Source: Rhizobiales bacterium TMED25 (GTDB lineage: Bacteria > Pseudomonadota > Alphaproteobacteria > Rhizobiales > TMED25). From it: a DNA stretch of 64,000 nucleotides. Positions within the stretch are counted from its first letter, which is position 1; each line of letters starts with the position of its first letter. The translations under genes and the position numbers were made by a program. The stretch covers positions 54,170 through 118,169 of the forward strand of contig NHCE01000003.1 of the NCBI GenBank assembly GCA_002168075.1, read 5' to 3'. Shown piece after piece: positions 7,970-18,283 of this stretch. The notes beneath the pieces are model-generated. The model was not told where the DNA came from. It worked only from the letters and a program-made list of their open reading frames with translations, and searched no databases.

Positions 7970-9895
7970 CTAAGATTGGGTTTGGGGTTTCATCTTCTGA
8001 GACTTCTTTGTACCGGATGTATCTTTCGTGTCCTTATCATTCTTTGTTGGAATTTTTGATGCATCACTCGGAGGCTCCTCTTCTGAGTCAATTCTACTTG
8101 GAGTAATGCCCTTTAGTAGGTTATCAATTTCGTGACCACTTAATGTTTCATAATCAAGAAGACCCTCGGCTATTATAATTAGTTCTTTTTTGAATTTTAG
8201 TACTAAATCTGTAGCTACTTTATGACCCTCTTCAACTAGCCTATGAATTTCAGAATCAACCACTTTTTGAGTCTCTTCAGATAGATTTTGTGTTTTTGCT
8301 ACCGAATATCCGAGAAAGACTTCATCTTCGTTATTGCCGTACGACAATGGTCCTAGAATATCACTCATACCGAATTGAGTTACCATTGCTCTCGCCATAT
8401 TCGTAGCCATTTTGATATCAGATTGAGCCCCAGAGGTAACCTTGTCCTCACCAAATATTAGTTCTTCAGCAGCCCTACCCCCCATTGCAACTGCAAGGTC
8501 TGCTTTTAGCTTTTCTCTTGTCAATGAAAGTTGGTCCCTTTCAGGCAACCTCATAACCATTCCAAGTGCTCGCCCACGTGGAATAATTGTCGCCTTGTGA
8601 ATTGGGTCGGACGCTTCTTGCTTAACAGCTATCAGCGCATGTCCTGCTTCGTGATATGCGGTCAACTTTTTTTCGTCATCTGACATTACCAAAGTTCTTC
8701 GCTCTGATCCCATCATAACTTTATCTTTTGCATCCTCAAATTCACCTTGAGTTATAACTCTTTTACCTCTCCTTGCAGCTAATAATGCAGCTTCATTCAC
8801 TAAATTTGCAAGATCAGCTCCTGAAAACCCTGGTGTTCCCCTTGCAATAACTTTTAAATCAATTTCTTCTGATAACTTTACTTTTTTAACATGAACTTTA
8901 AGTATTTTTTCTCGTCCAATTAAATCAGGATTTGGAACAACGACTTGCCTATCAAACCTGCCAGGTCTCAAGAGAGCTGGGTCTAAAACGTCAGGTCTAT
9001 TTGTTGCGGCAATTAAAATAATACCTTCATTTTCTTCAAAGCCATCCATCTCTACAAGTAGTTGATTTAGTGTTTGTTCTCTTTCATCATTTCCGCCACC
9101 TAGTCCAGCACCTCTATGCCTTCCTACAGCATCAATCTCGTCTATGAATATGATGCAGGGAGCACTTTTTTTTGCTTGTTCAAACATGTCTCTTACTCGA
9201 CTTGCACCAACACCTACGAACATTTCAACAAAATCAGATCCAGATATTGTGAAAAATGGAACTCCAGCCTCACCTGCAATAGCTCTTGCTAGAAGTGTTT
9301 TCCCAGTACCTGGAGGACCTATTAATAACGCACCTTTTGGTATCTTTCCACCAAGGTATTGAAATTTTTTGGGGTCTTTTAAAAACTCCACTATCTCTTC
9401 AAGATCTTCCTTAGCTTCGTCAATTCCTGCTACATCACTAAATGTTACTTTACCTTTTTTTTCATTTAATAATTTTGCTTTTGATTTACCGAAGCCCATT
9501 GCACCTTTTCCACCTCCCTGCATTTGCCTTAGGAAGAATACCCAAACGGCAATAAGTAGAAGCATTGGGAACCATGATATGAAAATAGAAAATAACGCGC
9601 TTTGTTTTATCGGTTTGACATTTATTATGACTCCTTGGTCATTTAATCTTTCGATGAATTGGGGATCATCGGGCGAAAAAGAGTGAAAACGCGAACCATC
9701 GTTAAACGTTCCAGTTATTTCATCTCCGGAGATCACAACATCCCTAACATTTCCTCCAGAAACCTCAGAAATCAGTGTCGTATAACTTATTTCGTTGACT
9801 CCTCTACTCTCACTAGATGTCTGAAAAACATTATAAAGAGCCATCATAAGCAAACCAATAACTAACCAAATAACAATATTCTTAAAACCACCCAA
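7970..9895 (-). CDS. ftsH: ATP-dependent zinc metalloprotease FtsH
   Basis: A membrane-anchored AAA+ protease that degrades misfolded membrane proteins and regulators such as LpxC or sigma-32 in other bacteria. It has two N-terminal membrane helices (about residues 6-24 and 100-122) around a periplasmic domain. Walker A is G-P-P-G-T-G-K-T at 193-200 and Walker B I-I-F-I-D-E-I-D near 248-255. The SRH region is [20 protein letters not shown], and the zinc motif H-E-A-G-H is at 415-419. The start is TTG at 9895, chosen because AAGGAG stands 7 bases upstream. The C-terminal tail is long and hydrophilic. Confidence 0.98.
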   Translation of the reverse strand: MGGFKNIVIWLVIGLLMMALYNVFQTSSESRGVNEISYTTLISEVSGGNVRDVVISGDEITGTFNDGSRFHSFSPDDPQFIERLNDQGVIINVKPIKQSALFSIFISWFPMLLLIAVWVFFLRQMQGGGKGAMGFGKSKAKLLNEKKGKVTFSDVAGIDEAKEDLEEIVEFLKDPKKFQYLGGKIPKGALLIGPPGTGKTLLARAIAGEAGVPFFTISGSDFVEMFVGVGASRVRDMFEQAKKSAPCIIFIDEIDAVGRHRGAGLGGGNDEREQTLNQLLVEMDGFEENEGIILIAATNRPDVLDPALLRPGRFDRQVVVPNPDLIGREKILKVHVKKVKLSEEIDLKVIARGTPGFSGADLANLVNEAALLAARRGKRVITQGEFEDAKDKVMMGSERRTLVMSDDEKKLTAYHEAGHALIAVKQEASDPIHKATIIPRGRALGMVMRLPERDQLSLTREKLKADLAVAMGGRAAEELIFGEDKVTSGAQSDIKMATNMARAMVTQFGMSDILGPLSYGNNEDEVFLGYSVAKTQNLSEETQKVVDSEIHRLVEEGHKVATDLVLKFKKELIIIAEGLLDYETLSGHEIDNLLKGITPSRIDSEEEPPSDASKIPTKNDKDTKDTSGTKKSQKMKPQTQS

Positions 9896-9933
9896 TTCTC
9901 GACTCCTTATTTATATATTACGCATTTATTTGT

Positions 9934-11205
9934 TTATTCCTCGAGAGACTTAAATTTTACAATTAAATCACTACTACTATATATATTGTGTATATTCGGA
10001 AGTAATACAAGTTTATCTTTTATAAATCCACCAGGCAGTGCATTAATTATGTATTTTGGTAAATTCTCCAAATATGTGTCTTGACAGTAATTTTTTAGGT
10101 AATTTGATGCACCGAGATTTTTGATTATCAATGCGTCAGTAGCTGACGATTTTAATAAAATATTAAACCTGTTGTCCCACGTGATTTCATCACCTGATTT
10201 TATATACATAGATTTAAAATCTCTTATTTCTCGTGCAACAACATACCTATCGCTTAATACTTTTATTATGCAGCCATTTATCGTTTTTGATTTGTAAGTT
10301 CTGGAAATATCATTATAGACCTTTTCAAGTGAACTCAGTGAAACCCTTTTTCCACCGGAAACTATCCTTAAACATCGCTGTAATATCCTTATAATAAAAT
10401 CCTCGTGAATATTGTCAATTTGTGGTCTTTTTATAGTTAAATAACCGAGATTATTTATCTCGACTAAATTAAAAAATAATTTATTTACATTATTTTTTAT
10501 TGCCTCTTGAGACCTTGTCAGTCTACTTATACTTTTATAGATACTCTCGTGGGATATGTTCAAATTTTCAAGGTAGTGTAAATTTTTTCTAATTTTAATT
10601 CTTTCAAATCTCGGATCATCATTATAAGGATCATCAATCCATCCTTTATTACTATATTCAAGTATTTTAGTTGTCATACTTCGTTTTATTCCAAGTAATG
10701 GCCTATGTAATGTAATTTGATCTATAACTCTATCCTTTTGAATAGATCTCAAACCATCTAAACCACTTCCTTTTGATAAACGCATAATAAATGTTTCGAC
10801 CTGATCATCCAATGTGTGGCCTGTCAATAATACATCAATCTCATATTTCTTCAGATAATTTAACATTAATTTATACCTCGCTTCCCTTGCTTGCTCTTGA
10901 ATAGAGGTTTTTATTTCCTTGTGACTCCAAGTAATTATTTTGTGCTTAAATCCATAAGATTTAGCAATTTTAGATACCTGCAAACACTCATTATCTGATT
11001 CTTTTCGTAATTTATGATTTATAGTTAAAACGTGCACTTCAATATTTAATATCTCAATTAATATCCACTTGCTTATAAGAAGCATGAGCGCATTGCTATC
11101 GCGACCACCCGAAACGGCCAGCGCAATTTTTTTTTTATTAATTAGAGGTGAAAAAATATTTGATATCTGATCATCAGTTATTGGAAAAGATTTTTTATTT
11201 TGCAT
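9934..11205 (-). CDS. tilS: tRNA(Ile)-lysidine synthase
   Basis: Modifies C34 of tRNA-Ile(CAU) to lysidine using ATP and lysine, which converts it from reading AUG to AUA. The PP-loop motif S-G-G-R-D-S lies about 25 residues from the start and is followed by an N-type ATPase fold containing L-T-G-H-T-L-D-D-Q-V-E-T-F. The I-D-D-P-Y-N-D-D-P-R-F-E-R-I-K-I-R segment is the known TilS tRNA/catalytic signature. I prefer ATG 11205 over the upstream in-frame TTG at 11217, giving 423 residues. It lies between pal and ftsH; in many alphaproteobacteria tilS stands between pal (or ybgF) and ftsH. Confidence 0.95.
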   Translation of the reverse strand: MQNKKSFPITDDQISNIFSPLINKKKIALAVSGGRDSNALMLLISKWILIEILNIEVHVLTINHKLRKESDNECLQVSKIAKSYGFKHKIITWSHKEIKTSIQEQAREARYKLMLNYLKKYEIDVLLTGHTLDDQVETFIMRLSKGSGLDGLRSIQKDRVIDQITLHRPLLGIKRSMTTKILEYSNKGWIDDPYNDDPRFERIKIRKNLHYLENLNISHESIYKSISRLTRSQEAIKNNVNKLFFNLVEINNLGYLTIKRPQIDNIHEDFIIRILQRCLRIVSGGKRVSLSSLEKVYNDISRTYKSKTINGCIIKVLSDRYVVAREIRDFKSMYIKSGDEITWDNRFNILLKSSATDALIIKNLGASNYLKNYCQDTYLENLPKYIINALPGGFIKDKLVLLPNIHNIYSSSDLIVKFKSLEE

Positions 11206-11222
11206 TATAGTTATCAAATTAG

Positions 11223-11245
11223 AGGGTATTAGATAGGAATACCCT
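11223..11245 (-). repeat. Inverted repeat, second of two tandem hairpins after pal
   Basis: AGGGTATT (11223-11230) pairs perfectly with AATACCCT (11238-11245) around a 7-base loop. Read on the minus strand it is the second hairpin after the pal stop and lies just before tilS. No clear U-tract follows it. It may act as an attenuator, an RNA-stability element or a weak terminator. Confidence 0.55.
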
Positions 11246-11247
11246 AA

Positions 11248-11269
11248 CCACCTATTATTTAATAGGTGG
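11248..11269 (-). terminator. Hairpin after pal, possible tol-pal terminator
   Basis: CCACCTATT (11248-11256) pairs with AATAGGTGG (11261-11269): a perfect 9-bp stem with a 4-base loop, 45 bases after the pal stop on the minus strand. It is the strongest hairpin between pal and tilS, but it lacks a long T-run, so termination is not assured. Only 2 bases separate it from the next hairpin. Confidence 0.5.
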
Positions 11270-11313
11270 AAATGATATAATATATATTACAAAAGATCTA
11301 GTTGATATTTTTC

Positions 11314-11823
11314 TTAATCAGTTACTACGAGAGAAGCAGCTCTTCTATTTTGCGACCAACATGCCTCAGATGAGCAAGCTGCAACTGGCCTTTCTTTACC
11401 ATATGATATTGTGTCAATTCTATCGCCTTGGACTCCCAAACTTTCTAGATACGATAGAGCAACTTGAGCTCTTTTAGCACTGAGTGCTAAATTATATTCC
11501 CGAGTTCCTCTCTCATCTGCATGTCCTTCAACAATAATCTGGATATCTGGATATAATTCTAACCAAGCTGCTTGTCTTTCTAAAATAGATTTTGCATCAT
11601 CATCTAAACTTGTTGAATTTGTAGCAAAAAATACTCTATCCCCTACATTAACAGTAAAATCTTGTGATGATCCCGGTATTGTATTTGAAATAATGTCAGC
11701 TTCATTATCTGTGCCTCCTCCGAATAAGAATTGCTCAACTTTTTGTCGAGAAGAGCCACATCCAGTAAGGATAAAAATTAATAAAAAAGTTATAGAAAAA
11801 TTTAGTACTTTTTTATATACCAT
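11314..11823 (-). CDS. pal: Peptidoglycan-associated lipoprotein Pal
   Basis: An outer-membrane lipoprotein of the Tol-Pal system that ties the outer membrane to peptidoglycan during constriction. The signal peptide ends at the lipobox I-L-T-G-C, with the lipidated Cys near residue 22. The C-terminal OmpA-type domain (about 60-169) has the peptidoglycan-binding G-H-A-D-E-R-G-T-R-E-Y-N-L-A-L-S-A-K-R-A motif followed by R-I-D-T-I-S-Y-G-K-E-R-P. Length 169 is standard. It is the last gene of tolQ-R-A-B-pal, 94 bases after tolB, and is followed by two hairpins. Confidence 0.97.
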   Translation of the reverse strand: MVYKKVLNFSITFLLIFILTGCGSSRQKVEQFLFGGGTDNEADIISNTIPGSSQDFTVNVGDRVFFATNSTSLDDDAKSILERQAAWLELYPDIQIIVEGHADERGTREYNLALSAKRAQVALSYLESLGVQGDRIDTISYGKERPVAACSSEACWSQNRRAASLVVTD

Positions 11824-11917
11824 GGTTAATTTTCCTTTTTTAAATAGAAATAATACTTAAGTTATCACATAAATATTAACAAAATATGTAATGTTTTTTT
11901 ACTTTTAAATAAACTAG

Positions 11918-13246
11918 TCAATGCAATAAAGCTGACCAAGAGGGATCTGAAGCAAATCCCGGTGTATCAATAAGCCTTTCATTATACCCTGTTACATCTA
12001 CTGAATATATCATCGCTCCGCCTTTTTCTCCTGGCGACTCCCTGAAAAACATCAAAACTCTTCCATTAGGCGCCCAAGTGGGCCCCTCATTATGAAATCC
12101 GTCGGTTATAATTCTCTCGCCGCTTCCATCTGCAAACATAACCCCTATCATAAATCTACCCTTAGAAATTTTTGTAAATGCAATATAATCACCCCGTGGT
12201 GACCAAACAGGTGTTGAGTAACTTCCCTTTCCATAACTAATTCTTCTCACATTTTGCCCATTTGAGTCCATCACATACAGTTGCTGTGTGCCGGATTTAT
12301 CTGACTCAAAAACTAAATTCTTTCCATCGGGTGAATAACTTGGTGCAGTGTTAATATCTGGGGTATTCGTTAACCTCCTTTTCTTAAAGTCACTTAAATC
12401 CATTTCATATATATTTGATCCAACACCTTCTTGCAAACTCATAATAATTTTCATGCCATCAGGTGAAAAACGTGGAGCAAAAGTCATTCCAGGAAATGCC
12501 CCTACTACATAAGTCTGGTCCGAGTCAACATTGTAGATATATACCTGTGGCTGCCCATTTCTATATGATAAATAAACTAGATCTTCTGAGTTTGGACTAA
12601 ACCTTGGTGTTAAAACTAAGTCTTTTCCTGTTGTTAATAACCTAGGCCTATATCCATCTTGATCCATTATTGCAAGTCTCTTAATTCTATTTATTTTTGA
12701 ACCACTTTCTGCAATAAAGGCAACTTTAGTATCAAAGTAACCACTTTCACCTGTTAATCTTGCATAAACAGCATCAGCAACAACATGTGACACACTCCTC
12801 CATTTACTATTTGATGTTGAAAGTTCTTGTTCAATAAGCGCTTTCTCCGCAACTACATCCCATAACTTATAATGTATTTTAAACATATCATTTTCTTTTT
12901 GATAAATCTGTGCGGTAAGTAATGATTCAGTGTTAATTACTCTCCATGAATTAAAATTTGGTTTCGTATCAAGGGATACTAATTCTTCAAGAAAAGCCTT
13001 TGGGTTTATGGGATAGAATAACCCAGACCCAGCTAAATCACTTGCGATTACTTTCGATATATTTATTCCAAGATCACTATCTCCATTCTGAGAATTACTA
13101 ACAAAAGAGATTGCTATTGGCAGAGGTTTTATATTACCCTCTGTGACATCAATTTCTAGTGCTGCGAAAGTTTCATTAGTTTGAAATGAGAATAAGATTA
13201 AAATTAAAAATAAATAGTTTCTAATAGATATTTCCATATTACCCAC
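11918..13246 (-). CDS. tolB: Tol-Pal system protein TolB
   Basis: A periplasmic beta-propeller that binds Pal and receives the energised TolA signal. The signal peptide (about residues 1-28) has a hydrophobic [11 protein letters not shown] core and ends near T-F-A-A. An N-terminal domain (to about 165) is followed by WD40-like TolB repeats carrying the W/F-S-P-(D/N)-G motif: F-S-P-N-S-E-D, F-S-P-D-G-M-K, Y-S-P-D-G-K-N, W-S-P-R-G-D-Y and W-A-P-N-G-R-V. Its start overlaps the tolA stop by 8 bases, so translation is probably coupled. The second Met (residue 4) is an alternative start. Confidence 0.96.
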   Translation of the reverse strand: MGNMEISIRNYLFLILILFSFQTNETFAALEIDVTEGNIKPLPIAISFVSNSQNGDSDLGINISKVIASDLAGSGLFYPINPKAFLEELVSLDTKPNFNSWRVINTESLLTAQIYQKENDMFKIHYKLWDVVAEKALIEQELSTSNSKWRSVSHVVADAVYARLTGESGYFDTKVAFIAESGSKINRIKRLAIMDQDGYRPRLLTTGKDLVLTPRFSPNSEDLVYLSYRNGQPQVYIYNVDSDQTYVVGAFPGMTFAPRFSPDGMKIIMSLQEGVGSNIYEMDLSDFKKRRLTNTPDINTAPSYSPDGKNLVFESDKSGTQQLYVMDSNGQNVRRISYGKGSYSTPVWSPRGDYIAFTKISKGRFMIGVMFADGSGERIITDGFHNEGPTWAPNGRVLMFFRESPGEKGGAMIYSVDVTGYNERLIDTPGFASDPSWSALLH

Positions 13247-14075
13247 CTAACATATTTCTTGGATCAAAAGTAAATTTGATTTCTTTCCATGCATTATATT
13301 TTTCAACGGGAAGTTCATAAGGCTGACATTGTTTTATAGCTCTTATGGCAGACTCAATTGCAATTTTATTTATTGTATTCTCTCTTGTTTCAGGAATTGC
13401 AGTAATTATTGACCCATCGCGATTGAGATTAATAAGAACTTTAACCTTTTGATCACTTGCACCCCGAACCCCCCGTGGTGGATTCCAACACATCTCCACT
13501 TGCCTTTTCATATTTGAAATTTCTCCAATTGTGATTGAGTTATTCTTGACCGGTGGGACTTCCTTTTCAAATTGATTTTCTATAACTTCTCCAACTTCTT
13601 TATTATCCGGAAATTTATCAAGCAGTGCCGTTACTCTTTTTGTCTCTTCCTTATTTTCATCATAATCTAAATTAGTTAATAATTTATCATTAATTTTATT
13701 TAACTTTGGTTTATCTTTTGGAACGGAAAAAACTTCTTTCGGCTCCTTATCTACTTTTTCCTCATTATCTATCTTAGCATCAAGGGTAACTTCTTCTTCC
13801 AAGTCAGTTACATCCATATTACTTGAATTCTCGCTGCGCATTGAAGGCTTAATATTAGGTGTTGAGCTATATTTTTTCGTGTTTACTTCAGATATTTCTT
13901 TTTCTTTGTTTTTCTCTTCTGATTCATCCTCAAATGAAGTTGAACTGACCAATTCAATTTCAATGGCTTTAATTATTTCATCATCATATTTATCAAAAGT
14001 TGGTAAACCAGTTACGATGAGTATGATAAAAATTACATGAATGAAGAGTGATATGGATACAGGATTTGATATCAT
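13239..14075 (-). CDS. tolA: Tol-Pal system protein TolA
   Basis: An inner-membrane protein that spans the periplasm and transmits TolQR proton-motive energy to Pal/TolB. It has one N-terminal helix (about residues 5-24). A long charged, Glu/Lys/Asn-rich middle, probably partly helical or disordered, runs to about residue 180. A TonB/TolA C-terminal domain follows ([11 protein letters not shown] to [10 protein letters not shown]). The two Cys in the C-domain (C-W-N, K-Q-C-Q-P-Y) match the family disulfide. The middle domain is short and low in Ala compared with gammaproteobacterial TolA. It is one base from tolR and overlaps tolB. Confidence 0.93.
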   Translation of the reverse strand: MISNPVSISLFIHVIFIILIVTGLPTFDKYDDEIIKAIEIELVSSTSFEDESEEKNKEKEISEVNTKKYSSTPNIKPSMRSENSSNMDVTDLEEEVTLDAKIDNEEKVDKEPKEVFSVPKDKPKLNKINDKLLTNLDYDENKEETKRVTALLDKFPDNKEVGEVIENQFEKEVPPVKNNSITIGEISNMKRQVEMCWNPPRGVRGASDQKVKVLINLNRDGSIITAIPETRENTINKIAIESAIRAIKQCQPYELPVEKYNAWKEIKFTFDPRNMLGG

Positions 14076-14076
14076 T

Positions 14077-14511
14077 TTAAGTTTCTATGTCTGTAACTAA
14101 TCCTATAGATGTGTAGCCAGCAGAATTGATTTTTGCCATTACTCTCATTAAAATTTCATAATTGATATTTTTATCTCCATTAATATATATCTTCTTATCA
14201 AACTTATCTTTTCCAATTGCTGTTAGCTTGACAGCAAGCTCTTCGAAATCCACCTTCAATTCTTGGATATAAATATTATTTTTATTATCTATTGTAATTG
14301 TCAAAGGTTCGACATCATCTGTCATTTGTTTTGCAGAAGTTTTTGGTAACTCAATAGGAACTCCTACAGTTAGTAATGGAGCCGTTACCATAAATATGAC
14401 TAGTAAGACCAACATTACATCTACAAATGGTGTAACATTTATATCAGATATTGGTCTATTTTTTCTTGTTCGTCTTCTATTATTGGGAAGTGAATTAATA
14501 TTTGTAGCCAT
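14077..14511 (-). CDS. tolR: Tol-Pal system protein TolR (ExbD family)
   Basis: An inner-membrane stator partner of TolQ. The single membrane helix near residues 22-46 carries the protonatable Asp in I-N-V-T-P-F-V-D-V-M-L-V-L-L-V-I-F-M-V-T-A-P, the exact ExbD/TolR signature. The periplasmic part contains Y-I-N-G-D-K-N-I-N-Y, typical of the C-terminal domain. Length 144 is normal. It lies 18 bases after tolQ and 1 base before tolA. Confidence 0.97.
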   Translation of the reverse strand: MATNINSLPNNRRRTRKNRPISDINVTPFVDVMLVLLVIFMVTAPLLTVGVPIELPKTSAKQMTDDVEPLTITIDNKNNIYIQELKVDFEELAVKLTAIGKDKFDKKIYINGDKNINYEILMRVMAKINSAGYTSIGLVTDIET

Positions 14512-14529
14512 GACTCTTAATCACACATT

Positions 14530-15291
14530 TTAAAAATTTTCATCTTCATCATTAGTTTGATACTCAGAGTCATCCTCTACCATCTGCGCATCTATTTGAC
14601 GGCTGAAGTAATTTATAAACTCGTCACTGAAGTTTTCTAAGTTAGATGTAACTCTTGATATATCACTTGAAATTTTATTATAAAACATAACTGCAGGTAT
14701 TGCAGCAACCAAGCCAATCGCTGTTGCTAATAATGCTTCAGCTATACCTGGAGCTACCACAGTAAGATTAGTACTTTTTGATCCAGCTATTGCTGAAAAA
14801 CTATTCATTATTCCCCAAACAGTTCCAAATAGTCCTATGAAAGGAGCCGTTGAACCAACAGATGCCAAGATAAGTAATTTCTTCTCCAACTTATCGAGTT
14901 CAATGTTCATTTGAACATTCATAGTCTTTTCAATACGACTTTTAACACCATCTATTGACATGTTTTTATTAATTTTAAATGTTGTATTCCACTCTTTTAT
15001 CCCTGCATTAAAGATTTTTGCCATTGGATTATTTCTGGGGTTTCGATATGTAGCATCAATATCATTTATGTTACTACTCCAAAAATCTCGGTAAAACCTA
15101 ATTGCATTTTTATTAACTAATTTGATGACCACCAACTTCTCTATAATAATAGCCCATGAAAAAATAGATGCTAGTAGCAGACCAAGTATCACGGCTTTAA
15201 CAACAATATCTGCCTGAAAGAATAGACCCATTAGACTATAATCAGCCTCAAATGAGGATAAATTCTCATTCAACATAATTGCTTCATCCAT
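14530..15291 (-). CDS. tolQ: Tol-Pal system protein TolQ (MotA/ExbB family)
   Basis: The proton channel subunit of the Tol-Pal motor, with three membrane helices: near residues 28-52, about 140-165 and about 180-205. The central motif S-V-G-S-T-A-P-F-I-G-L-F-G-T-V-W-G-I-M-N-S-F and the third-helix I-A-E-A-L-L-A-T-A-I-G-L-V-A-A-I-P-A-V are family hallmarks. It is the first gene of tolQ-R-A-B-pal. The ybgC thioesterase gene that often precedes tolQ is absent; ruvB lies 119 bases upstream on the same strand. Confidence 0.97.
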   Translation of the reverse strand: MDEAIMLNENLSSFEADYSLMGLFFQADIVVKAVILGLLLASIFSWAIIIEKLVVIKLVNKNAIRFYRDFWSSNINDIDATYRNPRNNPMAKIFNAGIKEWNTTFKINKNMSIDGVKSRIEKTMNVQMNIELDKLEKKLLILASVGSTAPFIGLFGTVWGIMNSFSAIAGSKSTNLTVVAPGIAEALLATAIGLVAAIPAVMFYNKISSDISRVTSNLENFSDEFINYFSRQIDAQMVEDDSEYQTNDEDENF

Positions 15292-15410
15292 TATTTTTTT
15301 CCAAATTGGTTTTAAATAAACAAATTTTAATATTCATAGTGAAATAATATTATTAATTATGAATTAATATTAAAGGTTAGATTATAATTATGACCAAATT
15401 TTGTCATTAT

Positions 15411-16373
15411 CTACTTTTCAATCGTTCTTTTTTTTAAATCTTCAAATGATTTCTTGGCAAGAGTTCTCCCCCTCGGGGTTCTATTTATGAGACCCTTTTG
15501 TATCAAATATGGTTCCACAACATCTTCGATCACATCTTTTGCTTCACCCATTGATGCTGCAATTGCATTTATCCCAGCAGGCCCTCCATCATAATTTTCT
15601 ATGATACAATTTAAATATCTGTAATCTAATGCGTTCAGTCCGATATCATCCACCTCCAGCTCTTTTAATGAATTTTTTGTCTGGCTAATATTTATACCTT
15701 TTTCCTTATTATAAATCGAGTAATCATGTACTCTTCGCAATAGTCGATTTGCGATCCTGGGAGTGCCTCTAGATCTTGCTGCTATCTCCATTGAAGACGT
15801 ATCATCTATACCAATACCCAACTCCCCGGCAGCTTTCTTTACTACTTCGTTTAAATCATCAGTTCTATAAAAATCTAGGCTAATTGGAATACCAAACCTC
15901 TCACGTAAAGGATTTGAAATTAAACCTAATCTTGTTGTAGCACCGATTAAGGTAAATGGAGCTAATTCTATGCGCACAGATTTTGCAGCTGGACCTTCTC
16001 CAATTAATATATCGAGAACAAAATCTTCCATAGCTGCATAGAGAACCTCTTCTACGTTACTATTTAATCTGTGAATTTCATCAATAAATAAAACGTCATT
16101 TTCATCGATATTACTAATAATTGCTGCCAAATCACCTGCTTTTGTAATTAGTGGTCCAGATGTAACTCTGATATTGACACCTAATTCATTTGCAATAATA
16201 TTGGCAAGTGTTGTCTTTCCGAGGCCTGGAGGCCCCGCTAAAAGAACATGATCAAGACTCGCTTGTCTTTTTAGAGAGGACTCAATAAAAACCTTTAAAT
16301 TTTTTCGAATTAAATTTTGGCCGATAAATTGATCTAAATACTTGGGTCTAAACATTCTTTTTTCATTACTCAT
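15411..16373 (-). CDS. ruvB: Holliday junction helicase subunit RuvB
   Basis: An AAA+ motor that drives branch migration with RuvA at Holliday junctions. It begins with the [11 protein letters not shown] segment. Walker A is G-P-P-G-L-G-K-T-T (about 47-55), Walker [11 protein letters not shown], the sensor G-A-T-T-R-L-G, and the arginine finger region P-L-R-E-R-F-G. The C-terminal winged helix has the D-Y-R-Y-L-N and [11 protein letters not shown] segments. Length 320 is slightly short at the N-terminus but normal for the family. Its start overlaps the ruvA stop by 4 bases. Confidence 0.98.
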   Translation of the reverse strand: MSNEKRMFRPKYLDQFIGQNLIRKNLKVFIESSLKRQASLDHVLLAGPPGLGKTTLANIIANELGVNIRVTSGPLITKAGDLAAIISNIDENDVLFIDEIHRLNSNVEEVLYAAMEDFVLDILIGEGPAAKSVRIELAPFTLIGATTRLGLISNPLRERFGIPISLDFYRTDDLNEVVKKAAGELGIGIDDTSSMEIAARSRGTPRIANRLLRRVHDYSIYNKEKGINISQTKNSLKELEVDDIGLNALDYRYLNCIIENYDGGPAGINAIAASMGEAKDVIEDVVEPYLIQKGLINRTPRGRTLAKKSFEDLKKRTIEK

Positions 16374-16951
16374 TTATTTGACCTCTTAAGTGCCAGTTTT
16401 ATCAATTCTTCAATTTCTGTTTTCTCATCGATATTATCCTTTATTTGGTCTATTAGATTGAGTGCTTCAGTTCTTGAATAGCCTAAATTTGTAAGAGCAG
16501 AAATTATATTATTTCTTTTCGCAGATAAGATCTCGTTGAATGAGTCTATTTGTTTACTATATTTATCTTTTAATTCTACAATTATTCTTTTTGCGACTTT
16601 TGTTCCAACGCCTGGTATTGCACAAATAGATTTTTCATCAGCATTACCAATGAAGCTCTCAAGCTCCTTAATTGAATAAAAGCCTAATATTGTCATTGCT
16701 AATTTAGATCCCACACTCTGAACAGTTTGTAATGTTCTAAATATTTGTCTTTCTTCAATGGATAAAAATCCATATAGGTTTATGGTTTCATCTCTAAAAA
16801 TTGTATCAACATAAACGATTATTGATTGTTTTTCTTCGAGTAACTTAATTGATCGCTCTGGACACAAAACTTCATAGCCTATGCCATTAATATCAATAAT
16901 TAGCCTGTTACCAATAATTTGATCTATGGATCCTTTTAATTTACCAATCAT
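16370..16951 (-). CDS. ruvA: Holliday junction DNA-binding protein RuvA
   Basis: A tetrameric junction-recognition protein that loads RuvB. The N-terminal OB fold starts [10 protein letters not shown]. Two helix-hairpin-helix segments lie near residues 70-90 ([12 protein letters not shown]) and 107-120 ([12 protein letters not shown]). The C-terminal RuvB-binding domain (about 150-193) has the N-L-G-Y-S-R-T-E-A segment. It shares 4 bases with ruvC and 4 with ruvB, a coupled ruvC-ruvA-ruvB operon. Confidence 0.97.
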   Translation of the reverse strand: MIGKLKGSIDQIIGNRLIIDINGIGYEVLCPERSIKLLEEKQSIIVYVDTIFRDETINLYGFLSIEERQIFRTLQTVQSVGSKLAMTILGFYSIKELESFIGNADEKSICAIPGVGTKVAKRIIVELKDKYSKQIDSFNEILSAKRNNIISALTNLGYSRTEALNLIDQIKDNIDEKTEIEELIKLALKRSNK

Positions 16952-17451
16952 GATAAAAACTCCGCAATTTTATTATGTTTCTGATATGCATGAGTTATTG
17001 CGATGGCTAGAGCATCTGATACATCAGAGTTACCTTCTATTTTTTTCGATAATAACATCGTGACCATCGTTGCAATTTGATCCTTATCGGCATGCCCTCG
17101 ACCAACAATAGATTTCTTTATTTGATTTGGTGCATACTCAAAGCATGTAAGTTTTTTTTTTGCAAGGGCAAGTAGTATCACGCCTCTCGCATGCCCAAGT
17201 TTTAGGCTTGAATTTGGATTTTTATTGACAAAAGTCTTCTCAATTGAAGCTTCATCAGGCATATGCTTCGATAAAATTAATATTAGTGCCTCGTATATAT
17301 TTAATAATCTAACTGCGATATCATCACTGGTTTTAATCTTGATAAGTCCGTGATCAATATGCCGAATTACATTTCCTTCAACTTCAATTAAACCCCATCC
17401 AGTATTTATTAAACCCGGATCTATACCAATAATTTTTTTTAAAGTTTGCAC
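16948..17451 (-). CDS. ruvC: Crossover junction endonuclease RuvC
   Basis: Resolves Holliday junctions by paired nicks. Its acidic residues are in place: D in I-G-I-D-P-G (about residue 11), E in S-I-E-K-T-F, and the D pair in S-D-V-S-D-A-L-A-I-A near residues 143-146. The start is GTG at 17451; an ATG two bases upstream is in another frame. At 167 residues it is a normal RuvC. It lies 14 bases after yebC and overlaps ruvA by 4. Confidence 0.97.
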   Translation of the reverse strand: MQTLKKIIGIDPGLINTGWGLIEVEGNVIRHIDHGLIKIKTSDDIAVRLLNIYEALILILSKHMPDEASIEKTFVNKNPNSSLKLGHARGVILLALAKKKLTCFEYAPNQIKKSIVGRGHADKDQIATMVTMLLSKKIEGNSDVSDALAIAITHAYQKHNKIAEFLS

Positions 17452-17465
17452 ATTATACTTTCAAA

Positions 17466-18200
17466 TTAATCTAAATAATTTTCAGGAAAGTCGAAATTGA
17501 AATACATATCCTGAACGTCATCATTATCATCCAGCATTTCTAATAATCTATCTAGCTTAATAAAAGTATCATTATCAATTTCGATATTATTATCTGGCTT
17601 CCAAATAATTTTCATTAATTTTGCTTCCCCAAATTTCTGTTCTAAGATATCACCTAGTGTATGTAATTGAGTTGGAGCACAATATATCTCATATGACTCA
17701 TCCGAAGTTTCACAATCCTCTGCTCCTTGCTCTATTGATAAGTCAATAATCTCATCTTCATCATGTTCTGATTTATCAAATTCTATTATACCTATTCTTT
17801 GAAACAAGAATGAAACTGATCCAGTTTCTGCAAGATTTCCACCACATTTTGTAAAAATTGCTCTTATATCACCAGCTGTCCTATTTCTATTGTCAGTAAG
17901 GGTTTCAATTACAAAACCTACACCCCCAGGACCGAAACCTTCATACCTTACCTCTTCAAAATTTGCACCACCAACATCCTGACTCTTTTTTATAGCCCTT
18001 TCAATGTTATCCTTTGGCATATTTTGAACACGAGCTGCTTGAATAGCTGATCGTAATCTGGGGTTCATTGAAGGATCTGGTAGACCTAATTTTGCAGCAA
18101 CGGTGATTTCTTTTGCTAGCTTTGAAAAAAGTTTTGCTCTTTTCTTATCTTGAGCACCCTTTCTGTATTGGATATTTTTAAATTTTGAATGCCCTGCCAT
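17466..18200 (-). CDS. yebC: YebC/PmpR-family transcriptional regulator
   Basis: A conserved three-domain protein placed beside ruvC in most proteobacteria. It begins M-A-G-H-S-K-F-K-N-I-Q-Y-R-K-G-A-Q-D, the family signature, and contains V-R-Y-E-G-F-G-P-G-G-V-G-F (about 84-96). Recent work on the family links one clade to transcription and another to relief of ribosome pausing at proline runs; the sequence alone does not decide here. Length 244 is standard. It is the first gene of yebC-ruvCAB. Confidence 0.95.
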   Translation of the reverse strand: MAGHSKFKNIQYRKGAQDKKRAKLFSKLAKEITVAAKLGLPDPSMNPRLRSAIQAARVQNMPKDNIERAIKKSQDVGGANFEEVRYEGFGPGGVGFVIETLTDNRNRTAGDIRAIFTKCGGNLAETGSVSFLFQRIGIIEFDKSEHDEDEIIDLSIEQGAEDCETSDESYEIYCAPTQLHTLGDILEQKFGEAKLMKIIWKPDNNIEIDNDTFIKLDRLLEMLDDNDDVQDMYFNFDFPENYLD

Positions 18201-18283
18201 TATTAGATTCCGTATGTAATTATATTTTTATCTTAATCTATTAGAAGTTAATTAAAAGTTCAAAAAATATAAAGAATTAAATT

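Noticed and set aside
9144..9865. Antisense open frames across ftsH
   Set aside because: They are complement shadows of a highly conserved gene, with no family resemblance and no ribosome sites. The same holds for the other antisense frames over serA, serC, gltB and tkt.
11822..11829. CtrA half-site TTAACCAT at the pal start
   Set aside because: It overlaps the start codon, has no partner half at the normal spacing, and such 8-mers are expected by chance in this AT-rich DNA.
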